Assembly: GCF_021729015.1 (NCBI RefSeq)
Contig: NZ_JAJQQZ010000002.1
Coordinates: 372,001 to 436,000, forward strand
Length of the DNA stretch: 64,000 nucleotides
Reading direction: 5' to 3'
Source of the DNA: Halobacterium rubrum
GTDB taxonomy: Archaea; Halobacteriota; Halobacteria; Halobacteriales; Halobacteriaceae
Positions 8,198-15,364 of the stretch are shown piece by piece. Positions within the stretch are counted from its first letter, which is position 1. Every line of letters begins with the position of its first letter. A model generated the notes under the pieces. It ran no database searches. It was not told where the DNA came from and was given only the letters and a program-made list of their open reading frames with translations. A program made the position numbers and the translations under genes.

Positions 8198-9253
8198 GTG
8201 CACGTTCGACAGGTCATTCCCCGGGACGCGATTCCGAGCGTCGACGACCCGACGTTCGGCCAGCAGTACGACGGCGGCGCCGCGGACACGGTCGTGGTCG
8301 TCGAGGCTGCGTCCGGGGCCCGCGCGTACCCGACGCGGTACCTGAACTACCACGAGATCGTCAACGACGACATCGGCGTCGCGCCGGGCGAGTCCGGCGG
8401 CGAGAGCGGCGCCGCGGACCCGGTGGCCGTGACGTGGTGTCCGCTCTGCGGGAGCGCCGTCGTCTACGACCGCGAGGTCGACGACGACAGCGAGGACCGC
8501 GTGCTGGAGTTCGGGGTGTCGGGGAAGCTCGCCGACGACGATCTCGTCATGTACGACCGGGAGACGGGCAGCGAGTGGAAGCAGTCCAGCGGCGAGTGCA
8601 TCGCCGGCGACCTCGAGGGGGCGTCGCTGTCGGTCCGGCCGGCGTCGATGGTCTCCTACCGGGAGTTCCGGAACGCTCACCCGGAGGGCGTCGTGCTCCA
8701 GCCGCCGGGCGGCCAGAGCGAGGCCGCGGGCGACGGCGACGACCCGGAGCCGATCGACTACGACGACGCCCCCTACAACGACTACGTCACCGGGGAGGGG
8801 TTCGGGCTGGCCGTCCACCGGGGGAGCGGCAGCGGCGAGCGAGACTGGGACCGCAGCGACGACCTCGACCCGAAGAGCGTCGTTCTCGGCGTCGAACTCG
8901 GCGACGACGCCGTCGGCTTCCCGATGGCACGCGTCCGGGACGCCGGCGGCGTCGTCCGCGCGACCGTCGGCGGCGAGGACGTCGTCGTGTTCGCCACCGA
9001 GTCCGCTGGCGTCCACGCCTACGCCGACCCCGGAATCGCGTTCGCGTCGAGCGACGGCGACGGGGGCGGACGTGAGAGCGAGGAGGGCGACGACGACGAC
9101 GCGGCCGGGTTCGACGGCGACGGTGCCGTCTGGAACCCGGCGACCGGGCGAGCGAGCGACGGCCGGCGCCTCGACCGCGTGCCGTCCCGGCGGCTGTTCG
9201 CGTTCGCGTGGCAGGACGACCACGGCCCAGACAGCTTCTACGACCCGACGTAA
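8198..9253 (+). CDS. DUF3179 protein, cytoplasmic type (copy 1)
   Basis: A 351-residue acidic protein without a signal peptide. It starts with GTG and reads VRQVIPRDAIPSVDD. The DUF3179 core contains YHEIVNDD, the motif TWCPLCGSAVVYDR (C81, C84), then FGVSGKLADDDLVMYDRET. The C-terminus ends in GRRLDRVPSRRLFAFAWQDD. DUF3179 has no established biochemical role that I can cite. The paired cysteines suggest metal or redox chemistry. Close paralogues are at 29127-30080 and 52722-53660. An Asp/Glu/Gly-rich insertion (about residues 270-300) is specific to this copy. Confidence 0.85.
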   Translation: MHVRQVIPRDAIPSVDDPTFGQQYDGGAADTVVVVEAASGARAYPTRYLNYHEIVNDDIGVAPGESGGESGAADPVAVTWCPLCGSAVVYDREVDDDSEDRVLEFGVSGKLADDDLVMYDRETGSEWKQSSGECIAGDLEGASLSVRPASMVSYREFRNAHPEGVVLQPPGGQSEAAGDGDDPEPIDYDDAPYNDYVTGEGFGLAVHRGSGSGERDWDRSDDLDPKSVVLGVELGDDAVGFPMARVRDAGGVVRATVGGEDVVVFATESAGVHAYADPGIAFASSDGDGGGRESEEGDDDDAAGFDGDGAVWNPATGRASDGRRLDRVPSRRLFAFAWQDDHGPDSFYDPT

Positions 9254-9273
9254 CACCGCAGGCGGCCCCGAAC

Positions 9274-9885
9274 CTACAGCAGTTCGGGGTCGACCTCGCG
9301 GCCGACGAGCAGCAGCGACCCGACGAGCATCGCGACGGCGACGGGGACGAGATACTGGAAGCCGGTGATGACGGTGGCGCTGGCCTGCACGCCGACGACG
9401 AGCAGAATCGTCGGTCCACAGCAGGCCGCGCCGGAGAGCAGCGCCGGAATCCCGGCGAGGACGCCGGTGGAGCTCTCCAGCCCGCAGGCCCGCGGCTGGA
9501 CGAGTCCGAGGTACGTCAGCGCGAAGTTCGCGCCGACGAGCACCGAGAGGACGGCGGCGAGCGCGGCGTTCAGCGGCGAGAACAGGTAGGTGACCGGGCC
9601 GGCGGCGACGACGGCGACGGCGCCGAACCGGAAGAACCCGAGGCTCGCCACCGCCCGGGAGAGGTCGTCGGCGACCCGGACCGACAGCGGACCGCTGCTG
9701 CTGCCGGTGGCGACCGAGAGGTCGCCGACGGTGGCGAGGTAGACGAGGAAGTAGCCGACGGCCGCCAGGGCGAACACCGCCCGGGCGTCCCACCGGCGAC
9801 CGAGGACGCCGAGCGCGGCGCGCGTCCGGGCGAGCACGCCCGGCCCGTCGCGGGTCGCCGTCGGCGTCGCAGCGCTACTGGACAT
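9274..9885 (-). CDS. Polytopic membrane protein with vicinal Cys pair (DUF3179 module, copy 1)
   Basis: A 203-residue protein with about five membrane segments. It contains QPRACGLES (C134) and LLSGAACCGPTILLVVG (C155, C156). A Cys-Cys pair followed by Gly-Pro in a membrane helix resembles the metal-accepting helix of MerT-type mercury transporters, but the rest is not MerT-like and the similarity is only suggestive. The start overlaps the end of the upstream DUF3179 lipoprotein gene by 11 bases, so translation is coupled. The paralogue at 56751-57353 has the same coupling. A joint role in moving a metal or thiol across the membrane is inferred. Confidence 0.75.
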   Translation of the reverse strand: MSSSAATPTATRDGPGVLARTRAALGVLGRRWDARAVFALAAVGYFLVYLATVGDLSVATGSSSGPLSVRVADDLSRAVASLGFFRFGAVAVVAAGPVTYLFSPLNAALAAVLSVLVGANFALTYLGLVQPRACGLESSTGVLAGIPALLSGAACCGPTILLVVGVQASATVITGFQYLVPVAVAMLVGSLLLVGREVDPELL

Positions 9886-11005
9886 AGCGTTCGGTGTCCG
9901 GGTAGAAACCGATCCACGCGAACCACATCGCGTCGAACGCCAGCACGCGGTCAAGCGGGAGCGAATCCGGGTCGTGGACCTCGCCTTCCGGGCCCTCGAC
10001 CGTTCCGTCGTCGGCGTCGTACTCGAAGTCGCGCTCGTCGGGGTTCCGGTACACGTAGCCGGTGTCCAGGGCGTCGTCGTAGACGGCCAGCACGGGCGTT
10101 CCGGCGAGGTCACCGGCGACGAGGCGGTCGTCCCGCAGTCGGTCCTTCCCGAACGCGACCGCGCCCTCCGGCGTCCGGGCGCCCAGCACGACGGCCTTCG
10201 GCGGCAGGGTGTCGTCGTCGGACAGCGACGCGAACATCGGCGACGACTCGGGCGCGTAGTACCCCCGACGGGGGTTGTACGAGCCGTACGGGTCGCGGTC
10301 GTAGTTCTTCGCGAATCCGGTGTCCCGGGAGAGCACGGTCGTGTCCGGGTGTGTCGACGACCAGCGCTCCCACGTCGTCCAGACGACCCGGAACTCCGCC
10401 AGCGACCGGGTTTCGGGCTCCTCGTTCCACGGGCCGGGGACGGCGGTGGCAAGCACCTGCGGCCACCACGTCTCCGTGGCCCGGTCGTACATGATGAGGT
10501 TGTTGTTGACGAGCCGGCCGGAGACGCCGAACGTCGTGTCGCCGCGCTCGAAGCCCATCGCGGTGCCGGTCAGCGGACAGTACGTGACGCTCACGGGCTC
10601 CCCCGCGACGACGTCGTTGCAGATCTCGTGGGAGACGAGAATCGACTGGGGGTACGCCCGCGCCTCGCCGCCCCTCGTGAGACCGAACACCGGGTCGCCG
10701 GGGTCGAATCGGCCCGCGGCCTCGTCGGCACTCTCGAAGGCAGGGTCGTCGATGGAGGGAATGCCGTCTTTCGGTGGACCGCCCGACACCGCCTGCTCCC
10801 GAATCGACGCGGGTGACGACGGCAGTGGGAGCGCGGCGTCGCTGGTCGGCGGCCCAGCCCGACCGGTCGACGTCGTCGGTGTCGACTCCGTCGAAGTCGA
10901 CCCGGAGCCGCCGGCCGCCGGCCCGCGCCCGAGGCAGCCGGCGGCTCCAGCGACGCCGGCGCCGAATCCCGCGAGAACCGCCCGCCGGGTTGTGCGCCGT
11001 CTCAT
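9875..11005 (-). CDS. DUF3179 Tat lipoprotein (copy 1)
   Basis: A 376-residue exported protein. It has a twin-arginine signal (RRRTTRRAVLAG) and a lipobox ending in AAGC with C24, then a Ser/Thr/Gly-rich tether (about 25-60). The DUF3179 core carries SHEICNDVV, VTYCPLTGTAMGF and FGVSGRLVNNNLIMYDR. Unlike the cytoplasmic type, one cysteine sits in HEIC and one in CPLTG. The protein would be anchored outside the membrane, facing the Cys-Cys membrane protein encoded by the overlapping downstream gene. The paralogue at 55628-56758 is also exactly 376 residues. An ATG at 11005 is chosen over an upstream start because it opens directly on the signal. Confidence 0.88.
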   Translation of the reverse strand: MRRRTTRRAVLAGFGAGVAGAAGCLGRGPAAGGSGSTSTESTPTTSTGRAGPPTSDAALPLPSSPASIREQAVSGGPPKDGIPSIDDPAFESADEAAGRFDPGDPVFGLTRGGEARAYPQSILVSHEICNDVVAGEPVSVTYCPLTGTAMGFERGDTTFGVSGRLVNNNLIMYDRATETWWPQVLATAVPGPWNEEPETRSLAEFRVVWTTWERWSSTHPDTTVLSRDTGFAKNYDRDPYGSYNPRRGYYAPESSPMFASLSDDDTLPPKAVVLGARTPEGAVAFGKDRLRDDRLVAGDLAGTPVLAVYDDALDTGYVYRNPDERDFEYDADDGTVEGPEGEVHDPDSLPLDRVLAFDAMWFAWIGFYPDTERYVQ

Positions 11006-11082
11006 GTGGTAACGTATGTCTCGGACGGGCAAAAGCACTCGATAACCGCGAGGTAACTCCCGGGTCGCCCCTCAGCCGCCGG

Positions 11083-11565
11083 TCACGACGGGTCTCGCAC
11101 CCACTCCTCGAGCGTGAACCGGTCGAACGCCTCGCTGTCGGCGAGTCGCCAGCTGTCGCGGTCCCAGTCGGGGAAGTACGTGTCGCCGTCGTACTCGCCG
11201 TGGACCCTGCTGAGCACCATCCGGTCCACGTGCGGCTGGAAGAGCTCGTAGACGCCGGCGCCGCCGATGACGAACGCGCGGTCCGCGCCCAGCGACCCGA
11301 CCACGTCGACTGCGTCCTCCACGCCCGACGCGTGGTGGGCCGTCTCCACGTCGAACTCTCGCTGTGACCGGCTGAGCACGACCTGCGCGCTGCCCGGGAG
11401 GTCGTCCAGCATCGACTCGAAGGTCACCCGGCCCAGAATCACCGGGTCGTCGGCGATTCGCTCGCGGTACTGCCGCTTGTCCGCCTCGATGCTCCGCCAC
11501 GGCAGCTCGCCGTCCCGCCCGATGACGCGGTTCTCGGCGAGCGCGGCGACGGACGTCAGTTCCAT
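11083..11565 (-). CDS. folA: Dihydrofolate reductase (copy 1)
   Basis: A 160-residue type-I DHFR. It has [18 protein letters not shown] at the N-terminus, [10 protein letters not shown] and the nucleotide-binding [12 protein letters not shown]. It reduces dihydrofolate with NADPH for one-carbon metabolism. It sits directly downstream of the DUF3179 module on the same strand, about 80 bases upstream of that module's Tat lipoprotein gene. A second, clearly homologous DHFR lies at 38154-38636. The region after the active site is shorter than in bacterial enzymes, as usual for haloarchaea. Confidence 0.9.
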   Translation of the reverse strand: MELTSVAALAENRVIGRDGELPWRSIEADKRQYRERIADDPVILGRVTFESMLDDLPGSAQVVLSRSQREFDVETAHHASGVEDAVDVVGSLGADRAFVIGGAGVYELFQPHVDRMVLSRVHGEYDGDTYFPDWDRDSWRLADSEAFDRFTLEEWVRDPS

Positions 11566-11724
11566 GGCCGCCAGTTGGACGCGGAGGCTGATAACGGTTC
11601 GAGTGCCACGCCGGCGCGCGCTCCACCCCGACCCCCGGAGCGCTGACAGCAGTGGGTCTACTCGGCGAGACCTGACGCCGGGCTGGCAGCAAGTGATAAG
11701 CCCACAGCGTCCCTCTACTGCGGT

Positions 11725-12711
11725 ATGAAACTCCGGTCCGTCGTCGGTTCAGTGCTCGCAGGGACTGGCGTCCTCGCCGCCGCGAACAGGCTGCTCGCGT
11801 GGCGAGCGGGCGACCTCGAAGCGCCGCTGGACGGTCGCGAGGCGACGTACCGCTGGCGCGGGTTCGACGTCGCGTACACCGAGGCCGGCGACCCAGTAGA
11901 CCCCGACCTCGTGTTGCTGCACGGGCTGAACGCCGCCGGGTCCAGCTTCGAGTTCCGGCACGTCTCCGACGCGCTCGCGGACGACTACCACGTCGTCGCA
12001 CCCGACCTGCCGGGGTTCGGTCGCTCCGACCGGCCGCCCATCCAGTACACGGCCGACCACTACACGACGTTCGTCGGCGACTTCCTCCGGGACGTTGCCG
12101 ACGACCCGACCGTCGTCGCGTCGTCGCACTCGGGCGCCTACGCGGCCGAATCCGTCGCGGACGGCGCGCCGGCCGCCGAACTCGTCCTGATCTCCCCCAC
12201 CGCGACCAGCTTCCCCGGCAAACGGCCGCTCGTCCGGTCGCTCGTCCGGACGCCGCTGCTCGGAACCGCGCTGTTCAATCTCGCGACGAGCAAGCGCGCC
12301 ATCCGGTACTTCAACGCGGACCACGGCTACGACGACACCGACGTCGTCACCGACGATGTCGTCGACTACCACTGGCAGACCACCCACCAGCCCGGCGCCC
12401 GGTTCGCCGCCGCCTCGTTCTTCGGCGGCTTCCTCGACGTCGACACGGACCTCGGCGCGACGCTGGCCGACCTCGACGTCCCAGTGACGCTGGCGTGGGG
12501 CCGGGAAGCCACCATCTCGCCGCTCGAAGACGGCCGGGAACTCGCCGAAGCGGCGGACGCACAGCTAGAGGTCTTCGACGACTCGGACGTCCAGCCCCAC
12601 GTCGAGCGTCCCGACGCATTCCTCGAACGAGCGATGCACTCGACGGGAGCGGCGGAACAGACCGACGGCGAAGACGGCCCCGAGCGCGTCGACGAAGAGC
12701 CGGGCTCATAG
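11725..12711 (+). CDS. Alpha/beta-fold hydrolase
   Basis: A 328-residue protein with an N-terminal hydrophobic segment (residues 1-25). It has the oxyanion region [11 protein letters not shown], the strand [11 protein letters not shown] and a nucleophile elbow SHSGAY with Ser136. The usual GxSxG is altered to SxSxA. Late acid and histidine candidates are in [11 protein letters not shown] and [10 protein letters not shown]. It fits the haloperoxidase/epoxide hydrolase-like group, but substrate cannot be assigned. The C-terminal 25 residues are acidic and probably disordered. It is divergent from folA and has its own TATA-like promoter. Confidence 0.8.
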   Translation: MKLRSVVGSVLAGTGVLAAANRLLAWRAGDLEAPLDGREATYRWRGFDVAYTEAGDPVDPDLVLLHGLNAAGSSFEFRHVSDALADDYHVVAPDLPGFGRSDRPPIQYTADHYTTFVGDFLRDVADDPTVVASSHSGAYAAESVADGAPAAELVLISPTATSFPGKRPLVRSLVRTPLLGTALFNLATSKRAIRYFNADHGYDDTDVVTDDVVDYHWQTTHQPGARFAAASFFGGFLDVDTDLGATLADLDVPVTLAWGREATISPLEDGRELAEAADAQLEVFDDSDVQPHVERPDAFLERAMHSTGAAEQTDGEDGPERVDEEPGS

Positions 12712-13182
12712 CGACGACGCGAAACGGCGACACCGCCCCTCGTCGACCAGAACGACCGCCTGACCGCGCCCACCGAATCCGGCGGCCCTGACGCCACCTG
12801 CTCCGGGTCTGTTTCTCCCTCTGCCTCGTCCTCTCGGGCGTGGTCGAGATTACGCTTCTCGGCTGGCTGGTCGAAACACCGCCCGGTAACGGATTTCGAT
12901 AACCCGGGAGTCGATTCGTCGACGGGTGGCGGTGCTTCTACCCGTTTTTCGATGTGAGGAAGAACCGTCGAGGGAGTGGATGGGCCCTGGCGGCGCCAAT
13001 CCAGAAAGTCCCATCCCGCTAGCAAGCGATTCTAATGCCGCTTAGGAGCTGTACTGCGTGATTTGAATTCCAGTCTGTCGCTTATATGATGTATCTCGAT
13101 AGCGACCGACCCCAACCCAGCGACCAGACCGAGATGTATCACTGCGAATAAACATCGGGAACGCACGTTCCAATGGCTCTGA
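12712..13182. other. Intergenic region without recognised gene
   Basis: About 470 bases between the hydrolase and the toxin gene. Open frames here are antisense or low-quality and have no domain-like composition. The right half is less GC-rich than its surroundings, which fits the junction with a mobile toxin-antitoxin locus. Confidence 0.5.
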
Positions 13183-13467
13183 TCAGTCGTCGTCTGCTGT
13201 ATATGCGCCCCCACGACGCTTGATTCGGGCAATGACGAGCCGCGTTTCGCTCTGTCGGAATGTCACGGCGAGTCGAAATCCGCCAACTCGGATTTTTTTG
13301 TGGGGACTGTTTTGCAGTGGCTCGCCGTAGTCCGGCGGGTCGCGCCACGGGGAGGTGACGATTTCATCAAGTTTGTCGAGGATCCGTTCCTGCTCCTCGG
13401 GGGAGAATGCGTCAAGGTCGGTCCGCGCGGTCGAGGAGAGTTCCCATGTCCACTCCTCGTCACTCAT
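13183..13467 (-). CDS. RelE/ParE-family toxin
   Basis: A 94-residue basic-ended protein. It begins MSDEEWTWELSSTARTDLDA and continues with the ILDKLDEIV helix and a KIRVGGFRLAVTFRQ beta strand typical of RelE/ParE toxins. RelE toxins cleave mRNA at ribosomes and ParE types poison gyrase. The sequence alone does not decide which. Its ATG overlaps the end of the antitoxin gene by eight bases, the standard coupled order with antitoxin first. Basic residues KRRGG near the C-terminus fit nucleic-acid contact. Confidence 0.8.
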   Translation of the reverse strand: MSDEEWTWELSSTARTDLDAFSPEEQERILDKLDEIVTSPWRDPPDYGEPLQNSPHKKIRVGGFRLAVTFRQSETRLVIARIKRRGGAYTADDD

Positions 13468-13741
13468 CGCTTGTTCCGAACGTCTCACGCGCTTGTTCGG
13501 CATCCATCGTCTTGCCCTTGCGGCTGTCTTCCTCGGCGGCGAGCAGTGCGATGAGCTCATCACGGTCGAACGTCGGGTTCTCGACTGCATCTCGGAGCGT
13601 GTACCGAATGAACTCGCTCCGACTGTTGAAACCGCGACCTTGCCAGGCCTCGTCGATCTCGGTGAGGAATGACTGCGTGGTTTTGAAATTCACCGTGACA
13701 ATCTCGTCTTCCTCCTCGCCCCCCGTAGAAGCTTCAGACAT
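13460..13741 (-). CDS. Ribbon-helix-helix antitoxin
   Basis: A 93-residue protein with an acidic N-terminus, a DEIVTVNFKTTQSFLTEID strand-helix segment and SRSEFIRYTLRDAV, the RHH dimerisation helix. The C-terminal third (LIALLAAEEDSRKGKTMDA) is the likely toxin-wrapping tail. It precedes and overlaps the toxin gene. Upstream bases carry GTTAAC (near 13768), a candidate half-site for autoregulation. Family assignment rests on the RHH pattern and the toxin partner. Confidence 0.78.
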   Translation of the reverse strand: MSEASTGGEEEDEIVTVNFKTTQSFLTEIDEAWQGRGFNSRSEFIRYTLRDAVENPTFDRDELIALLAAEEDSRKGKTMDAEQARETFGTSDE

Positions 13742-13868
13742 ACGGACGTAATACGTGAGTGATACTGTTAACCGTTTCGCCGACTTCGACGCCCGAACCT
13801 CCTGATGCGCTCGCGGCGCTTCGTTCCGGCCGATTCAGAATCAGAGCCGTCGCATTATCCAGCAAACC

Positions 13869-14153
13869 GTGAGTACGAGCATCCGCGTCAGCGACGAAAC
13901 CAAGCGCAAGCTCACGTGGCTCAAACGCGACGGCGAGACGAGGGACGAGTTCCTCAGCCGGCTCGCCGACGACGCAGAGCCGATTAACGTCGGCGCGTGG
14001 GCCGAGAACGACGCTGACCGCGCTCGCGACGCCGTCGAGCGCTCCCGGGAGCGCTTCAGATCGCAACGTTCCTCGACTCTCCATCACGCAGGTAGAGCGA
14101 TTCTGCGGAACGACGGTTCTCCGTACTGGCACAAGACTGAAGCATCTCGTTAA
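13869..14153 (+). CDS. VapB-type antitoxin with aberrant tail (orphan)
   Basis: A GTG start gives STSIRVSDETKRKLTWLKRD, the N-terminal RHH of a large haloarchaeal antitoxin family, and NVGAWAENDADRARDAVERS, its usual C-terminal part. Normal members end about here and are followed by a PIN toxin. In this copy the frame runs on about 30 residues of unlike composition. A short ATFLDS-like stretch, reminiscent of a PIN toxin start (FLDSS), appears in another frame near 14060. The toxin therefore looks deleted and the tail is probably junction sequence. Confidence 0.6.
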   Translation: MSTSIRVSDETKRKLTWLKRDGETRDEFLSRLADDAEPINVGAWAENDADRARDAVERSRERFRSQRSSTLHHAGRAILRNDGSPYWHKTEASR

Positions 14154-14165
14154 CAGACGTTAACA
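14148..14165 (+). promoter_or_regulatory. Direct repeat CGTTAACA upstream of vapB
   Basis: CGTTAACA occurs at 14148-14155 and again at 14158-14165, one helical turn apart, directly before the ATG at 14168. Each copy contains the palindrome GTTAAC. This placement fits an autoregulatory site for the antitoxin. Confidence 0.5.
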
Positions 14166-14167
14166 AC

Positions 14168-14398
14168 ATGGGGACGAGACACATCCGAGTCGACGACGAC
14201 CTCTACGAGCGACTGGAGGCCCACAAGCGGGAGGGCGAGTCGTTCTCGGACGTCATCGACCGACTGACCAGCGACTACACGCTCTTGGACTTCGCAGAAG
14301 ACGCTCCCGACGACTACGACGCCGACGAGCACCGCGCGCTCGTCGAGGCCAGCGACGAGGAGGACGAGCACGACGTGCAGAATCTCCTGGAGCAGTAG
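14168..14398 (+). CDS. vapB: VapB-type antitoxin
   Basis: A 76-residue protein with GTRHIRVDDDLYERLEAHKR (ribbon-helix-helix) and FSDVIDRLTSDYTLLDFAED. The remaining half is strongly acidic, typical for the toxin-neutralising tail. The stop is four bases before the PIN toxin start. Haloarchaeal VapBC pairs use this layout. Repeats CGTTAACA immediately upstream probably serve autoregulation. Confidence 0.82.
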   Translation: MGTRHIRVDDDLYERLEAHKREGESFSDVIDRLTSDYTLLDFAEDAPDDYDADEHRALVEASDEEDEHDVQNLLEQ

Positions 14399-14402
14399 CT
14401 GG

Positions 14403-14804
14403 ATGATTCTCGACACCAGTTTCTGCATCTCGCTGCGGGCCGGCGACCAGAACGCTCTCGAAGCAGCAGCGGCGCTGGAGGCGGACCAAGTCCCGGCACG
14501 CATCCCGACCGTCGTCGTGCAGGAACTCTACCTGAGCGTCGGCTACGGCGACAACAGCCACCAGAACAGCCGCGACTACGAGCGACTCCTCGCGAACAAG
14601 CCGGTCGTCCCGCTCGACGAGAACATCGCGCGCCGCGCTGGCGTCCTCCAGGGCGAACATAGAGCGGCCGACGACAAGCCGAACCTCGGCTCCCACGACG
14701 CCGCCATCGCCGCCACCGGTCTCACCTACAACGAAGCGGTGTTGACTGCAGACGAGGACTTCCACTCGGTCGAGAGACTCACCGTCGAGACCTTCGAAGA
14801 GTAG
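14403..14804 (+). CDS. vapC: VapC-type PIN-domain ribonuclease toxin
   Basis: A 133-residue PIN protein. It begins MILDTSFCI, placing the first catalytic Asp at residue 4. Glu41 is in VVVQELYLSVG, Asp99 in LGSHDAAIA and Asp117/119 in LTADEDF. These form the acidic metal site of PIN endoribonucleases, which cleave tRNA or rRNA in characterised VapC proteins. It is paired with vapB four bases upstream and appears intact. The locus is the only complete VapBC in the window. Confidence 0.86.
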   Translation: MILDTSFCISLRAGDQNALEAAAALEADQVPARIPTVVVQELYLSVGYGDNSHQNSRDYERLLANKPVVPLDENIARRAGVLQGEHRAADDKPNLGSHDAAIAATGLTYNEAVLTADEDFHSVERLTVETFEE

Positions 14805-14852
14805 CGCGTCGACATAGCCCCGACCGAAACGGGCGGGGTCAGGGGATCCGCC

Positions 14853-15209
14853 TCAGAAGGTGATGATCTCGTACTCGTCGTCGACGAGCGACCTGACGCT
14901 CGGGTGGCCGTCGTGGTCGTCGAGGACGTCGACACCTGAGTCGGCGACGGCGTCCTCGACGCCAAAGGCACCCGAACAGAAGTCACAGGCCGACGTGTCG
15001 TCCTTGACGGCTTGGTAGAGTTCGTGGTAGTCGCTGTCCTCGTCTTCGAGTTCCGGAATCCACTGGGTGCCGGCGCCGTCGAAGATCAGCTCGACGTCGT
15101 CCTCGGGGTTCTCCGCGAACTCCTTGGCTGCTTCCAGCCCGTTTGCGAGGCGGCCGAGGTTCTCGTGTCCGTCCGTGCCTGCCAGGATGATGACTGCTGC
15201 CTTCGCCAT
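14853..15209 (-). CDS. DsrE/DsrF-like family protein
   Basis: A 118-residue protein with a beta-strand start AKAAVIILAG, ENLGRLANGLEAAKEF, DDVELIFDGAG and a C-terminal CDFCSGAFGV (C75, C78). This is the DsrE fold, whose conserved cysteine region carries sulfur in sulfur-relay proteins. The CxxC pair could also be redox active. The 17-bp palindrome at 15229-15245 lies over its probable TATA region, so it is likely repressed by a regulator shared with other genes in this window. The ATG at 15209 is chosen over an upstream in-frame ATG. Confidence 0.82.
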   Translation of the reverse strand: MAKAAVIILAGTDGHENLGRLANGLEAAKEFAENPEDDVELIFDGAGTQWIPELEDEDSDYHELYQAVKDDTSACDFCSGAFGVEDAVADSGVDVLDDHDGHPSVRSLVDDEYEIITF

Positions 15210-15228
15210 TGTACTCCACACAACGCGA

Positions 15229-15245
15229 GGTTACCTTAAGTAACC
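15229..15245 (-). promoter_or_regulatory. 17-bp palindromic operator, DsrE gene
   Basis: Read on the gene strand it is GGTTACTTAAGGTAACC, arms GGTTAC/GTAACC around five bases. It lies 20-36 bases before the ATG, overlapping the expected TATA box. Related 17-mers are at 19150, 23845 and 51643. Confidence 0.65.
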
Positions 15246-15364
15246 AATCGTCGTGGCCGTTCTCGCTCCTTTCGCCGAGACGGCCAGTACTGTTCCAAAG
15301 CCGGCACCAATGCATCGGCTTTTGAGCCGCCCGAACCGGTGTTCGAACCTCAGCCGGGGACGGG

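Noticed and set aside
7637-9793. A 718-codon frame on the minus strand
   Set aside because: Only the last 152 codons (Met-rich membrane protein) look like protein. The rest is antisense to the 8198 DUF3179 gene and is Arg/Pro-rich, an effect of GC bias.
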